Of a stretch of 64,000 nucleotides of DNA, positions 37,173 to 47,267 are shown piece by piece (within the stretch, counting starts at the first letter, position 1; the number at the start of each line of letters is the position of its first letter). Made by a program: the position numbers and the translations under genes. A model generated the notes under the pieces. That model made no database searches. It was not told where the DNA came from and saw only the letters and a list, made by a program, of their open reading frames with translations. Source of the DNA: Leishmania donovani (lineage: Eukaryota; Euglenozoa; Kinetoplastea; Trypanosomatida; Trypanosomatidae); contig NC_018253.1 of assembly GCF_000227135.1 (NCBI RefSeq), positions 34,313 to 98,312 of the forward strand. The letters run 5' to 3'.

Positions 37173-38418
37173 GAAGGTACGGCTGCACCGTGTGCGAGTC
37201 GCTATGTGTGTCTACGCGAATGGATGATGAGGGAGGTGTGCTCACCACCCTTGATCCGTATCACGCTCCGCACTCTGGCAGTCGTAGCTCTTGTGCGTTG
37301 CGGAGGGAGGGGGAGAAGGGGGAGAGATGACAGCAGGAGAAACCCATATGAGAGCCGGCACAGTGTGCCGATCTTGCAATGGCACCGTGTGGGCCAGGAT
37401 AAAGACTTTGAGAGGATAGACGTGCTGCCGCAGTGGCTGCCGCCGATGCTGACGCTCGTGCCTACGCTTCTCGCACCTACGTATCTACAGATGGAGAGAG
37501 GGAGATGTAAGCGTGCGTGCGAGTGTCAGGCACGAAAAGAGCCGATGAGGAAGCGGCAGTTCGCATGCGTGTTTCTTGTGGGATAGACGGGGTGTAGCTC
37601 ACACGACGAAAGGGAGGGGGAAGAAAAGAGGGAAGACATGCGGTTGGCAGTGTTTGCTGCAAGGTCGGGAAGGGCAGGTGGCAAGACGGCATTGGCCTCC
37701 GTCCGTCGGAAGGTGAGACAGAGAGAGGCAAGCAGCGTGGCAGAGCCCACTTGGAAGAGGAGGCAGAACAAAGCATCCCATGCGCCACCCATGACGAGGG
37801 GGGGAGTCGAGAGGCACACGGGGGTGACTTGGCAGCGCTTGCGGACATCACTGCACACCTCATGGAGTCAACATCACGGTGTTAGGCCAAAAACAGGAGT
37901 ACCGGCACGAGCGGCTGCATGAAGGGGAGAGGGAGGAAGAACAAAGCAGAGTGAGAGGCGCCAATTCACGGCATCCACAGCAGTGCGTTTCCAGCGCCTC
38001 CTCGGCGATTTCGCGACCCCTCTGCACGCACTAGGCGCCATCGCTGCTCAACAACAGCACCGCAGCGCATGCGCTGGTTAACAGCTTCCATGCACAACTT
38101 CGGCCCATTCCGCGTTTTCGTTCCGCGCCATCCTGGCGCTACCTGCGTCAACCTAAAGGCACGCAAATGCCAGTAGGCGCAGACACGCACGTGAAAAACA
38201 ACAAGCAAAACACCGCAGCCACAAAGGCTCGACTCCACCGTCTGCCTGCGTCTGCTCCTGTGCAAGTGAGGCGGCGCCTCCGAGCACGCTCTCAACATAG
38301 AGTGACAAGAGAGCGCATCCGCGGTGAAGCCCGGGAGCCCACCCACCATAGCAGAGCTTACTGGCACAGACAGCGAACAGCCTGTTCGCCCAGAGCGCGC
38401 CGACTGACTCGCCGCCTC
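37173..38418. other. Intergenic region, no gene seen
   Basis: About 1.25 kb. Purine-rich plus-strand stretches (37300-37330, 37590-37640) suit polypyrimidine tracts. No repeat, RNA gene or credible protein frame was noted. Confidence 0.55.
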
Positions 38419-39234
38419 TCAGTACTCTGTGCTGCAGTAGTTGATGAGCACGCGTGAGAGGAGCGCCGGCAGACTCGCAATGATCGGGCCGTACTTGCTT
38501 GCGTTCTCGTACAGATCGAAGAGCGGTGCGGCCACAAGCTCCACGCCCTCCTGCACCATGCTGAAGTACACCGTTGGCTCAAGATGTACGAGGTAAATGG
38601 TCCGCACTTCCCGCACGCTGCCCGCGGCGATGTGCGCTGGGACGTACGGGTACATGTGGGGCGTGAAATGCGGTCGATACCAAGTCGCCAACACCTCCCC
38701 GACACGAAAGCAACTACCTGCCTTGGACGCGTTGTGCGTCATGCCCACATCAACGACCGTGTCGGAGTTGCCGGCGCTCGCCACCTCAGCAGCCCCCGCT
38801 GGCGCCTTCGCTTCGTTCAGCAAGTGACGGCCCAGCTTGCGTAGTAGGCAGCTCTCCTCCGCCTCGCCACGGCGACAGCGTCCGCCCGGCAGACGATACG
38901 TGGCCTCGGCATTTGTGTTGGACGGCGGCACAGTGCGCATGCCGTCCGCGTCGCGAGTCCTCAAGTTGATCTGCTTCATGAGGAGAATATGGGGGTGGCG
39001 ATGGAGGTGGACGAGGAGCACGCCCTCCACGGAGTGCACACACGGCTCCTCCTCACATCGCTTCTTCAAGCTCAGCAACTTTTCAATGGCGCTCGGGGGT
39101 CGAAATGGCGCGGAGTTGCCGGCGCCTAGGTTGACCTTGTTTCCCGCAACGCCCGCGTGGCCGTTGGAGACATCAACCGAGGTTTGCGTGTAGTTTTCCA
39201 GGGGATAGACATCCAGCTTCGCCTTGAGCGACAT
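38419..39234 (-). CDS. CFIM25: Cleavage factor I 25-kDa subunit (CFIm25/NUDT21), pseudo-Nudix
   Basis: The protein has 271 residues from ATG 39234. It starts with VYPLENYT, the CFIm25 opening, and continues through SVEGVLLVHLHRHPHILLMKQ, YRLPGG, TWYRPHFTPHMYPYVPAHI and LVAAPLFDLYENASKYGPII. All of these match the human protein closely by eye. The Nudix box is degenerate (GGRCRRGEAEESCLLRKLGRHL), without the REUxEE metal ligands, as in other CFIm25 proteins that bind UGUA RNA instead of hydrolysing nucleotides. Extra segments occur after the Nudix loop compared with the 227-residue human protein. In trypanosomatids polyadenylation is coupled to trans-splicing of the next gene, so this factor may act without UGUA. 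Confidence 0.93.
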   Translation of the reverse strand: MSLKAKLDVYPLENYTQTSVDVSNGHAGVAGNKVNLGAGNSAPFRPPSAIEKLLSLKKRCEEEPCVHSVEGVLLVHLHRHPHILLMKQINLRTRDADGMRTVPPSNTNAEATYRLPGGRCRRGEAEESCLLRKLGRHLLNEAKAPAGAAEVASAGNSDTVVDVGMTHNASKAGSCFRVGEVLATWYRPHFTPHMYPYVPAHIAAGSVREVRTIYLVHLEPTVYFSMVQEGVELVAAPLFDLYENASKYGPIIASLPALLSRVLINYCSTEY

Positions 39235-40006
39235 TGTCGCGCCTGTGCGGCGAGCTCATATGTATGTATAGGTCGGGTGGATGAGAGACACGCAAAGACG
39301 TACCAATGGGGAAGGAGGTACACGCCAACGCAGATGCAGGGAAGTCACAGCCGCACCGGTCCATCAGTGAAAGGCGCACGTGCATATAGCATGAAGGAGA
39401 AGAGGATCACGAGAGACGTGGAGGAGAACGCGGTAGAGGTCGACGGGCGGGCAGCGCCGCACTCTTCGCTTGTCAATGGTGTCCGCACCGCATGTGTAGA
39501 GCATGACACAGAGTCGCCGCCGTCGCCTGTCCACTCCACTTGAACGATGGAGAGGAGCTGAGACGAAGAGCGGCATGGCGCCTGTAAGCAGGGAGCGTGC
39601 CTGCCACACGAGCACACACACACACACACACACGGTGAAGCATACAGGCATTCACGATCGCCGTCAAAAGGCCAGTACAGCGCTGAAGAGCACGCATGTC
39701 CCATGCGGGTAGGTCGAGCTGCGAGGGGAGGAACAACAAATAGAAGGAGAAAAATAGCGCCCGGGGTGCCACGTGCAACGGCACGACGCTCACACCCGGG
39801 GTAAAGGCGAGAGCAGTAGGGAGGTACCCTAAGGAAGAGGGAAGGGGAAGGGAGAAAGCGGCAGATGACAGCATGCGCTGCAGCACCGAGGACAGCGGCC
39901 CTCCAAAGCAGCGCCATGCTCTCCACAGCTTGCCCCTGCTCCTTGCGTTCCTCTATTTTGCACCCCCATCACTCACACCCTACACGTACCAGCGCTTACT
40001 CTGTCT
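39235..40006. other. Intergenic region, no gene seen
   Basis: About 0.8 kb with a (CA)n run at 39612-39633. Upstream of CFIm25 a pyrimidine tract is followed by AGs at 39256-39255 and 39244-39243, either of which could be the splice acceptor and would leave a leader of 8 to 20 nt. No protein-like frame. Confidence 0.55.
39612..39633. repeat. (CA)n microsatellite
   Basis: About eleven CA units in the spacer between the aminopeptidase and CFIm25 genes. Confidence 0.92.
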
Positions 40007-42658
40007 TCAAGGGGCTCCCTTGTGCAGTAGATAGTGGGCAATGCGGGCACCATCGCGAGCGGCCCATGCCGCGTTGCACAGAAGGCCCTCCAAGCCCTGC
40101 TCGAAGGACATGCGAGTGCGAGACTGCATTTCTTCAGGCAAGCCGTCGAAGAAGCAGCGCAGTGGCGCCACCAGCGCCTCGTCGCTGCTGTGCTCAACCA
40201 GCTTCAGCATCCTCGCCAGCAGCACGGATGGCGCCTTCTGAGCCAGGCGTCGCCACTTGTCCATCAGCTGCTGAACGAAGATGATCTGCGTCTGTGCGCC
40301 CTCCGCCAAGCCGAGCATCACCGTGAACATGTCCTGACTGTTCACCGCATCCGAGAGAAGATAGTCCATCAGCTTCGGCACGTCAATGGACGGCTCCGCC
40401 ACCGCCGCGAGTGCGCCAAGGTACTGCGCCCGTTCCTCCGCGTATGTGGTTTTGGCGATGAGTTCCTGCACCTCGGCCATCGCCGCCGCGCCGTGGGTGT
40501 TGATATGTACAGCGTACACGTAACCAAGCATGTCAGGCGAAATGGCGCTCGTGGTGCGCTTGTCGTACAGGTCGCGTGCCACCGTCGTGGCCTCGACGTT
40601 GCTGCACGAGAGCAGCCGAGAGAAGATTAGGAGGCGCGCTTGCTGGGTGCGGTGACCGTCTCCCCGGCGTGGCTGCAAGCCGAGCCGCTGCATCGCCGGG
40701 GAGTAGAGACGATTGCAGAAGTCGTTGAATGCGGCGCGCACCTCCGGTGAGCTGCCGGCGAGGATGCTGCGCAGGTCCTTCTCGAACTGGGCCACCTCGC
40801 ACCACACCGTATAGTCGTCCTCGCTATGGTAATGAGAGAGAAAATCAATGACCTGCACCGTGTCGCAGTAGCCTCCGCGCGCGAAGGCCGCGTAGTCCGC
40901 GAGGATGGAGTAGCGGTCCGTGGAATTGATGATCTTCGCGGTAAGCGGACCCACGAGCCCGCGCAGCATCTCTGCCGTGTACTGAACACGGCAAAAGGCG
41001 ATCTGGTTCGAGTTCACCTTCACCCACACCGCGCCGTCAATCGAGACGGACATGGTGGGGTCTGCAAGCACGACGGACCGGGTCTTGACCTCCCCACCCG
41101 CGGTCCCGTATGTGTAAAAAATGGGAATCCTCCACAGTGGAGCGTCGTCGTCTACCGCCACGTCGCTCAGGACGAAGAAGCGCCGCTGCGACAGCGCCAG
41201 TTTACCGGTTGCTGCGTCGTGTGCGGCCAGCACATACGGGTACCCCTGCTCTCTCGTCCAGCTGTGAAGGACCTCTTTTAAATTCGGCGCTGCAGGGCCG
41301 GAGAGGGCCTCCCACAGCTGCAGCGATGTAGCCGACGCGTAGGCGTAGCGAGAAAGATAGTCGACCAGGCCGCGCTGAAATCCTTTCTCGCCAACGAACT
41401 TGGCCGCCATGCGCAGCACCATGGCTCCCTTGGAGTAGCTGATGGCATCGAAAATGCTGTCCACCTCTCGCACATCCCGCACCGGCAACTCGATGGGGTG
41501 CGAGGAGCGCATAGCGTCCAGCTGGAACGCCCGGCTTCCCTCGTCGTGCACGAACTGCGTGTCCACCACCCACTCGGGAAAGATCTTGTTCACCGCCCAC
41601 GTGGCCATGTAGGTGGCGAAGGACTCGTTCAGCCACAGGTCGGTCCACCAGGCCATAGTCGCCAAGTTGCCGAACCACTGATGGGCCAGCTCATGCGCCA
41701 CCACCATCGCGACCCGCTCTTTCTGCATGGCGCTCGCCTCCTCCGAGGCCAGTAGTGTCTGCTCGCGGAACGTGATGCAGCCCCAGTTCTCCATAGCCCC
41801 AAAGGCAAAGTTGGGCAGTGCGATGAGGTCCAGTTTTGGGAAGACATACGGGAACTGGAAGCACTCCTCGTAGAGCGGCAGCACTTGCGCGGCCACCGTC
41901 AGCGCGAATCGCGCCTGCTCAACCTTGCCGCGTGGGGTGACCGCACGGATGACGACGGAGGAGGGCAATGCCAGTTCGCCACTTTGGCCAACCCCTGCGG
42001 CAGCGCTCCGTGGCACCACCACCTCCGTCGTCTCAAGCTCCCCAATCACCCAGGCGACGACGTAGGTGGACATGACCATGGCAGGGCGGAATTCCCAACG
42101 TGCGAAGCCGTCTGGCAGCTGCACCACCTTGCGCGGAACGTCGTTGCTCCACACCTGCAGCTTCGCACGGACGGTTATGTCCAGGGCAAATGTTGCTTTC
42201 ACAGAGGGCTCATCCCAGCAGGGGAAGACACGGCGGGCCTCCGCAGGGCACATCTGAGTCGCCCCCACGTACGATGTGGCGCCCTCGTACATGTAGTGGC
42301 TGCGGTAGAAAGCGAAGAGATTGTCGCTGATGGCCGCCGTGTAGCGAAACCGCAGCTGAGCGGCATCAGTGACTGCCCGATCAACCTGCACAGATATGCG
42401 CTGATCCTCCGTCGACTCCGTGATGCTCTGCACAGTCAGCGGAGCATCCTTAACGCCGTCGCCCACGCCGGCGCGCACTGAGACGTCAGAAAACGTTAAT
42501 CCCACGGCATTCAGCACGAAGGTGCTTGTGGGCTCATGGATGTGCACGTCGATGGCCACCTCAGCCGAGAAGGTGGCGTTTTCGAGATCTGGAGAGAGGG
42601 TGATGTGGTAGTGCGTCGGTCGCACACTGCTCGGTAGAACGTGGTGAACAGCGGCCAT
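40007..42658 (-). CDS. M1-family metallo-aminopeptidase (puromycin-sensitive-like)
   Basis: The protein has 883 residues from MAAVHHVLPSS (42658). The exopeptidase motif GAMEN lies near residue 287 and the zinc site HELAH at 322-326, followed after 18 residues by Glu (HEXXHX18E, in LWLNESF). N-terminal beta domain, thermolysin-like catalytic domain and C-terminal ERAP1-like helical domain are all present at normal length. There is no signal peptide in this start, so it is probably cytosolic, trimming N-terminal residues from peptides released by the proteasome. Upstream in-frame codons to 42859 look like spacer. Confidence 0.96.
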   Translation of the reverse strand: MAAVHHVLPSSVRPTHYHITLSPDLENATFSAEVAIDVHIHEPTSTFVLNAVGLTFSDVSVRAGVGDGVKDAPLTVQSITESTEDQRISVQVDRAVTDAAQLRFRYTAAISDNLFAFYRSHYMYEGATSYVGATQMCPAEARRVFPCWDEPSVKATFALDITVRAKLQVWSNDVPRKVVQLPDGFARWEFRPAMVMSTYVVAWVIGELETTEVVVPRSAAAGVGQSGELALPSSVVIRAVTPRGKVEQARFALTVAAQVLPLYEECFQFPYVFPKLDLIALPNFAFGAMENWGCITFREQTLLASEEASAMQKERVAMVVAHELAHQWFGNLATMAWWTDLWLNESFATYMATWAVNKIFPEWVVDTQFVHDEGSRAFQLDAMRSSHPIELPVRDVREVDSIFDAISYSKGAMVLRMAAKFVGEKGFQRGLVDYLSRYAYASATSLQLWEALSGPAAPNLKEVLHSWTREQGYPYVLAAHDAATGKLALSQRRFFVLSDVAVDDDAPLWRIPIFYTYGTAGGEVKTRSVVLADPTMSVSIDGAVWVKVNSNQIAFCRVQYTAEMLRGLVGPLTAKIINSTDRYSILADYAAFARGGYCDTVQVIDFLSHYHSEDDYTVWCEVAQFEKDLRSILAGSSPEVRAAFNDFCNRLYSPAMQRLGLQPRRGDGHRTQQARLLIFSRLLSCSNVEATTVARDLYDKRTTSAISPDMLGYVYAVHINTHGAAAMAEVQELIAKTTYAEERAQYLGALAAVAEPSIDVPKLMDYLLSDAVNSQDMFTVMLGLAEGAQTQIIFVQQLMDKWRRLAQKAPSVLLARMLKLVEHSSDEALVAPLRCFFDGLPEEMQSRTRMSFEQGLEGLLCNAAWAARDGARIAHYLLHKGAP

Positions 42659-43548
42659 TACAGTCACCGGAAGAACACGGAGGGAGGAGGTGGGGACACA
42701 AGGACGCACAAGTTCAAGAAGCACTGCTGGTGCCTGAAAGGGATCCCTCTCGTGCTTGGGTGTTTGGGGCGATATACACAAGAGGCTGCACTGAGTGAGA
42801 GCACAACGAGGCACACACAGAGACACTGCAGAGAGAGGGATAAGAGAGAGGGGGTCCAACGCGCGGTTGCCTGGGCGCTACCGTGCGGGGGTGGTGGTGG
42901 TGGGGCAGGGAGCCTTCTCTGAGGTGCGGGATCCAACGAAAATGGAAACGGAGAACGTAACGTGAAAGACGAGTCAAAGAGGCGCACACGCAGAGAGAGA
43001 AAGAGTCAGGCGTACGCACACGCACACGAGTTACACGGAAGGGAAGGCACGAAAGATGGAGACGCAAACTACACGGGAGCATCGCAAGCAAAAGCCCCGA
43101 CGAAGGCAGGCAGATACGGTGAAGCAGCGATGGGGGCAGCGACAGGCATAATAGCATCACGCGATCGCACGAGGCGCCGTGACGCACGTTTTCTCCACTT
43201 CTCTTGCGCATCACCGAGGACGCTGGCTGTCGCTCTACTCCGCGGCAGCGGCGGCAGCATCAATGCGCCGCAGGCGTTTTTCCTTCGGGCGTCTGCCCGT
43301 CACCGCTCCAACGATGCAGGGAGTAAGAACGACAGGCACGCGCACACACGCCGACGGCAGCGGCGATGCGCTCCGCAGAGAGAGAGAGACACACACGCAC
43401 AAGGAGGCACACATGCGATCTTTCATTTTGTACTTTTGAGGGAGATGCCCGAGGACGCAGAAGAGGAAGGCAGAGCACAAGCCAGCAAGCGACAAACATA
43501 CTTGGAACAGAGACGCGGCCGCTGCCGTCGTTCTTCGCTCAGGCTCTG
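42659..43548. other. Intergenic region, no gene seen
   Basis: About 0.9 kb. A GGTGGTGGTGGTGG run at 42890-42905 and purine-rich plus-strand stretches upstream of the aminopeptidase. No gene recognised. Confidence 0.55.
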
Positions 43549-45552
43549 TCATGTATACAGTTCCGTGTCACTCCGCAGTATGGCATCAACGGCCTCAGAA
43601 AGGTGAATAAGCTCGGCGACACGGTTGAGGCCGACCATGCGGATCTTTATGACGTGCTCGAACGGGATATCAATCTGGAACGCGTTCTGCGGGGCGACGA
43701 TGTTGTCGCCGTCCGTCACAAAGTACGAGTAGAGGCCCTGCAAGAGGTGGAGGTGAGAGGCGACGAGCACGGGGGTGGTGCTGGCTTGGATGTCGTGAAT
43801 GTGGGGCTCGAGTCGCGAGTTAAAGACTTGGTGAATGCACTCGCCATTCGGCCACGCTGTGTAGTATGGATCCGCCTTCATGGACTGCAACGTGTTCGGC
43901 ATGGTTCGCAGGACATCAGACAGCAGTTGCCCTTCGCAGTCGCCGTGGTTGATGTCGTCCAGGGTAGGAAAGTACAAGACTCGACAGCGCAGAGACGGTT
44001 TGCCCTCCTCCTGCCCCGAGGCGGGGTTCGCAGTTGATTGGCACTTGATGGACTCTTCCGCAAAGTAGTGCACCGTCTGCGTACACCGCTTCGCGCAGCT
44101 CGTCATGACGGTCAAGGCCGTCGTTGACGGAATTTCCTTTTGGAAGTATTCGAAGAGGGCGCGGCTGTAGGCGCGGCCCCGCTCGGTGAGGCGCGAGTTC
44201 CCGCCTATGCGGTCGCTCAGCAAGTCCACGTACTCGCCAGCGCGAGTGAGGTACAAGTTCATGGGGGTTGGACTGAGATTGTGCAGCATGAAGGCGAGGC
44301 GACTCGGCATCCAACCAGTGATCATGTTCAGCGAGTACGTCTGAGTATCCTCAATGCGAATATAGGGCATGTCGCAGTCCGTAAGAGGATTGAGTGTCTT
44401 GTACACCGCCTTGTGTTGCTTGATGACCTCGTAATAGCGGTCCACGAAGTCCTCTGGCGTGTTCGGAAACATCTCCTTGGCGCGCAGGATGTTGCGGTGG
44501 ATCGTCTCCTTGTTGTTGTTCACCAGCTCCACAAAGACGACGCGCGTCATGTTGATGAGGCGCGTGTCGCGAATCGCGCGTAGCAGGTACTGCCGTCGTG
44601 CATGTGTCGTCTGCGTGCCGTCGAGGATGGCGACACCGCTGGTCTTGCAGATGTAGGTGGTGAGGTCGTGCGCCAGCTCCTTGGAGATTCGAAACTCAAG
44701 CTCGGTCGCGCCGGTCGGCGATGACACGTCGTCGCCTCTGTCCGCCCGGTCCGTCATGGCCCGCTCAACACGACGGCGGCACGCCTGATGCGAGAAGATC
44801 TTGCACGTGAGCCCGTTCCACTGAAAGTAGCGCCGGATTTGCTCCGCCACATACGTCTTGCCACGCCCGGGAAGCCCGACCATAATGACAATGAGCGACC
44901 CGAGCATGGGCTGCGGGACGGCAGAAAAGTCTGGCTGGTGCATCGACACAGGTGTAGACTCGAAGGAGGGCGGCTTCCCGGTGAAGGAGTCGGGCACGGC
45001 GTTGGCCTCCGCGTCGAAGTAGCCAGACAGCAGCTGCGCGACGTCGCCGAAGCCGTTCTCCTCCGCTACTTCAAGAGGAGTGTTGCCGTCGCGGTCCAGC
45101 AGCGACGCATCTGCGCCGAATTCAAGGAGCACGGTCACCACTGAGAGGCGACCGTTCATGCATGCAATATGCAGCAGTGTACGGCCATCGTAGTCGCGAC
45201 TGTTGGGATCTGCGCCGCCGGTCAGTAGAATTCGGGCACCCACGGCGTCGCCAGAGGCCGCCAGTTGGCACAGCTCCACGGTGAGCATGTGCAGCACAAC
45301 GGGGTCGATGACGTCTTCGGTGGTGAGGTTATGCTGCCCAACCGGGTCAGGATCGACGACTTTGCTCTCGCTCGCCTCCAGCGCCTCCAGATGCTTGTCA
45401 ATGCGCGCGATCTCCTCCTGGATCATGGCCATGCGGTGAAAGGAAATAGGCTTCAGGCGCCGCTTCCTCGAGGTCTCGGCGCCACCGAAGGGCTGCGGGG
45501 CCACCGCCGAACTCGCGGTCGCCACCACCGGGGGTGGCGACGCCTCGGACAT
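43549..45552 (-). CDS. PFK2/FBPase2: Ankyrin-fused 6-phosphofructo-2-kinase / fructose-2,6-bisphosphatase-like protein
   Basis: The protein has 667 residues from MSEASPPPVV (45552), a start supported by a splice-acceptor-like AG 67 nt upstream. The order is as follows. A disordered N-terminus is followed by two or three ankyrin repeats (about 105-190: RDYDGRTLLHIACMNGRLSVVTVLLE, RDGNTPLEVAEENG). Then comes a 6PF-2-K domain with Walker A GLPGRGKT (near 225), and a phosphoglycerate-mutase-like phosphatase domain. In that domain the RHG motif reads LTRAGEYVD, so the phosphate-accepting His is Ala438. The second active-site His is still recognisable in VASHLHLLQG. The kinase would make fructose 2,6-bisphosphate, the activator of trypanosomatid pyruvate kinase. 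The phosphatase half is probably inactive. Confidence 0.94.
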   Translation of the reverse strand: MSEASPPPVVATASSAVAPQPFGGAETSRKRRLKPISFHRMAMIQEEIARIDKHLEALEASESKVVDPDPVGQHNLTTEDVIDPVVLHMLTVELCQLAASGDAVGARILLTGGADPNSRDYDGRTLLHIACMNGRLSVVTVLLEFGADASLLDRDGNTPLEVAEENGFGDVAQLLSGYFDAEANAVPDSFTGKPPSFESTPVSMHQPDFSAVPQPMLGSLIVIMVGLPGRGKTYVAEQIRRYFQWNGLTCKIFSHQACRRRVERAMTDRADRGDDVSSPTGATELEFRISKELAHDLTTYICKTSGVAILDGTQTTHARRQYLLRAIRDTRLINMTRVVFVELVNNNKETIHRNILRAKEMFPNTPEDFVDRYYEVIKQHKAVYKTLNPLTDCDMPYIRIEDTQTYSLNMITGWMPSRLAFMLHNLSPTPMNLYLTRAGEYVDLLSDRIGGNSRLTERGRAYSRALFEYFQKEIPSTTALTVMTSCAKRCTQTVHYFAEESIKCQSTANPASGQEEGKPSLRCRVLYFPTLDDINHGDCEGQLLSDVLRTMPNTLQSMKADPYYTAWPNGECIHQVFNSRLEPHIHDIQASTTPVLVASHLHLLQGLYSYFVTDGDNIVAPQNAFQIDIPFEHVIKIRMVGLNRVAELIHLSEAVDAILRSDTELYT

Positions 45553-46370
45553 CGCTATGCACACCTGCACTCGTGTGTCGAGTAAATGTGTATGTGCGCG
45601 TGTGTGTCCCAGCCCACCGCTGGAGATGGCGCAGCGGAGAGCAAGAAAGGAGGTCAAGGAGAGAAGTGAGTGGGGGCGGTCGCAGGGTGTTCTCGCCGTC
45701 GTGCCGATGGCGGCGACGACATACGTGTCGTTGGAACAGAGTGGGCCGTGCAGGAAAGTTTATGGGCTACCGAGGAAAGAGAAGTCATCCACAAACGCGC
45801 GTGGCGCTCTGGGAGCCGGAGCGTACCACCTCGCTTTTAGAGCGAGACGTAAGCTGCTGCTTCCTTTGAGGGAAGAGGTCGCCGAGGGGAAGTCTCGGGC
45901 CGACATGAATAGCGCCATGCGCCGGTGCGGCGAGAGCGGGTCGTCCTTGCATTGAGGCCGCCACAGTGTTCCCTCACCACTAAGCCAGCCCGCTACGCGT
46001 TGGGCACTTTGAAAGCGGTTGAGAATAGCGTTGATGTTGAAATGCCTCACGTGTGATCGGACGCTGAGGAAAGGCTGGCGCGACTCCACGCCAGCTGTGC
46101 GCTGTGCATGCTATGTTGCTGGTAGAGGAAAGACGATGCATCCCCCCAAACACACTTCCCGCCCAAGGCAAAGCGGGCCGCAAACGGCGTGGCATGCGGG
46201 GGACGAAGACTGTCGTCCCCGGTGAATCCAGCAACACCGACAGCGCGGCATCCTTCGCTCCCCACCCTCACCGCCCTCCACCCAGCCCACCCGCTATGGC
46301 CTCTCCTCTCGCATCAGCTCTCCCCTGGTGGTACGCATACGCTAACAGCACGAAGTAGAGCGCGCGTGCC
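45553..46370. other. Intergenic region, no gene seen
   Basis: About 0.8 kb between FolD and PFK2. The first 120 bases carry the PFK2 leader and splice tract. The rest holds no recognisable gene or repeat. Confidence 0.55.
45620..45670 (-). promoter_or_regulatory. Predicted trans-splice acceptor and polypyrimidine tract of PFK2/FBPase2
   Basis: On the minus strand a CT-rich tract (TTCTCTCC...CCTCCTTTCTTGCTCTCC) ends in CATCTCCAG, the AG falling at 45621-45620. It predicts a 67-nt leader and makes the in-frame codons upstream of 45552 untranslated. Confidence 0.55.
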
Positions 46371-47267
46371 CTAGGATACGCCCAACGCGGTCTTGAAGCC
46401 CTCGAGAGTGTTCTCGAGAAGCATGGCAATCGTCATGGGGCCAACACCACCGGGCACCGGTGAGATCCACGCTGCGCGCTCCGCAGCCTCCTCGAAGCAG
46501 ACATCACCGACGAGACGATAGCCCTCTTTCTTCGATGGGTCCGGTACGGGCGTCGTGCCGACATCCACAACGGCGGCCCCCTCCTTGATCCACTCCCCCT
46601 TGACGTACCCGGGCTGGCCCATCGCCGCGATGACGATGTCGGCGGTGCGCAGGTAATCGATCGTGTCCTCTGTCGATGTGCCCGAGTGAACAATGGTGAC
46701 AGTGGCGTTTTCCTTCATGAGGAGCGCGGCAACTGGAGCGCCAACAATGTTGCTGCGGCCCAGCACGACCGCGCGTTTGCCAGCCATCTCGATACCACAG
46801 CGCTTCAAGAGCACAATGACGCCCTTCGCCGTGCAGGGGGTGAAGGGCGGCTCCCTGCCCTTGTAGTGGAGCAGCCCGACGTTGACGGGCAGCAGCGCAT
46901 CGGCGTCCTTGCGTGGGTGAATCTTCTCAATGGTTGTGTTTTCATTGAGATGCTTCGGCAAAGGCAGCTGGACAATGATGCCGTGGCAGTTTGGGTCGTT
47001 GTTGAGCTTCTCAACGTTGGCCTCGAGCACCTCCTGCGAAATGTCCTCGGGCAGTTCAACGTTGAAGCTGGCCATCCCAACCTCCGCTGCGGCTTTGTGC
47101 TTCAGCTGAACGTACTTTTTCGAGTCCATACGCTGCCCCACGATGATGGAGGCGAGCCCTGGCACCCTGCCGCCGTAAAGCTCCCTCAAGGCCGCCACCT
47201 TATCCTTCAGCTCACTGCGGATGGCTGCCGCAATCGCCTTGCCGTCAATGATCTGAGCAGACGGCAT
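46371..47267 (-). CDS. DHCH1: Methylenetetrahydrofolate dehydrogenase/cyclohydrolase (FolD, DHCH1)
   Basis: This 298-residue protein runs from MPSAQIIDGK (47267), the usual FolD length. It has KKYVQLKHKAAAEVGM with the catalytic Lys region (YxxxK), CHGIIVQLPLPKHL, the substrate loop DADALLPVN, and the NADP site GRSNIVGAP with TIVHSGT. The C-terminal signature PVPGGVGPMTIAML completes it. It interconverts methylene-, methenyl- and formyl-tetrahydrofolate, supplying 10-formyl-THF in the cytosol. In L. major DHCH1 this supply is essential (published work, from memory). No presequence. A splice acceptor 64 nt upstream supports the start. Confidence 0.97.
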   Translation of the reverse strand: MPSAQIIDGKAIAAAIRSELKDKVAALRELYGGRVPGLASIIVGQRMDSKKYVQLKHKAAAEVGMASFNVELPEDISQEVLEANVEKLNNDPNCHGIIVQLPLPKHLNENTTIEKIHPRKDADALLPVNVGLLHYKGREPPFTPCTAKGVIVLLKRCGIEMAGKRAVVLGRSNIVGAPVAALLMKENATVTIVHSGTSTEDTIDYLRTADIVIAAMGQPGYVKGEWIKEGAAVVDVGTTPVPDPSKKEGYRLVGDVCFEEAAERAAWISPVPGGVGPMTIAMLLENTLEGFKTALGVS

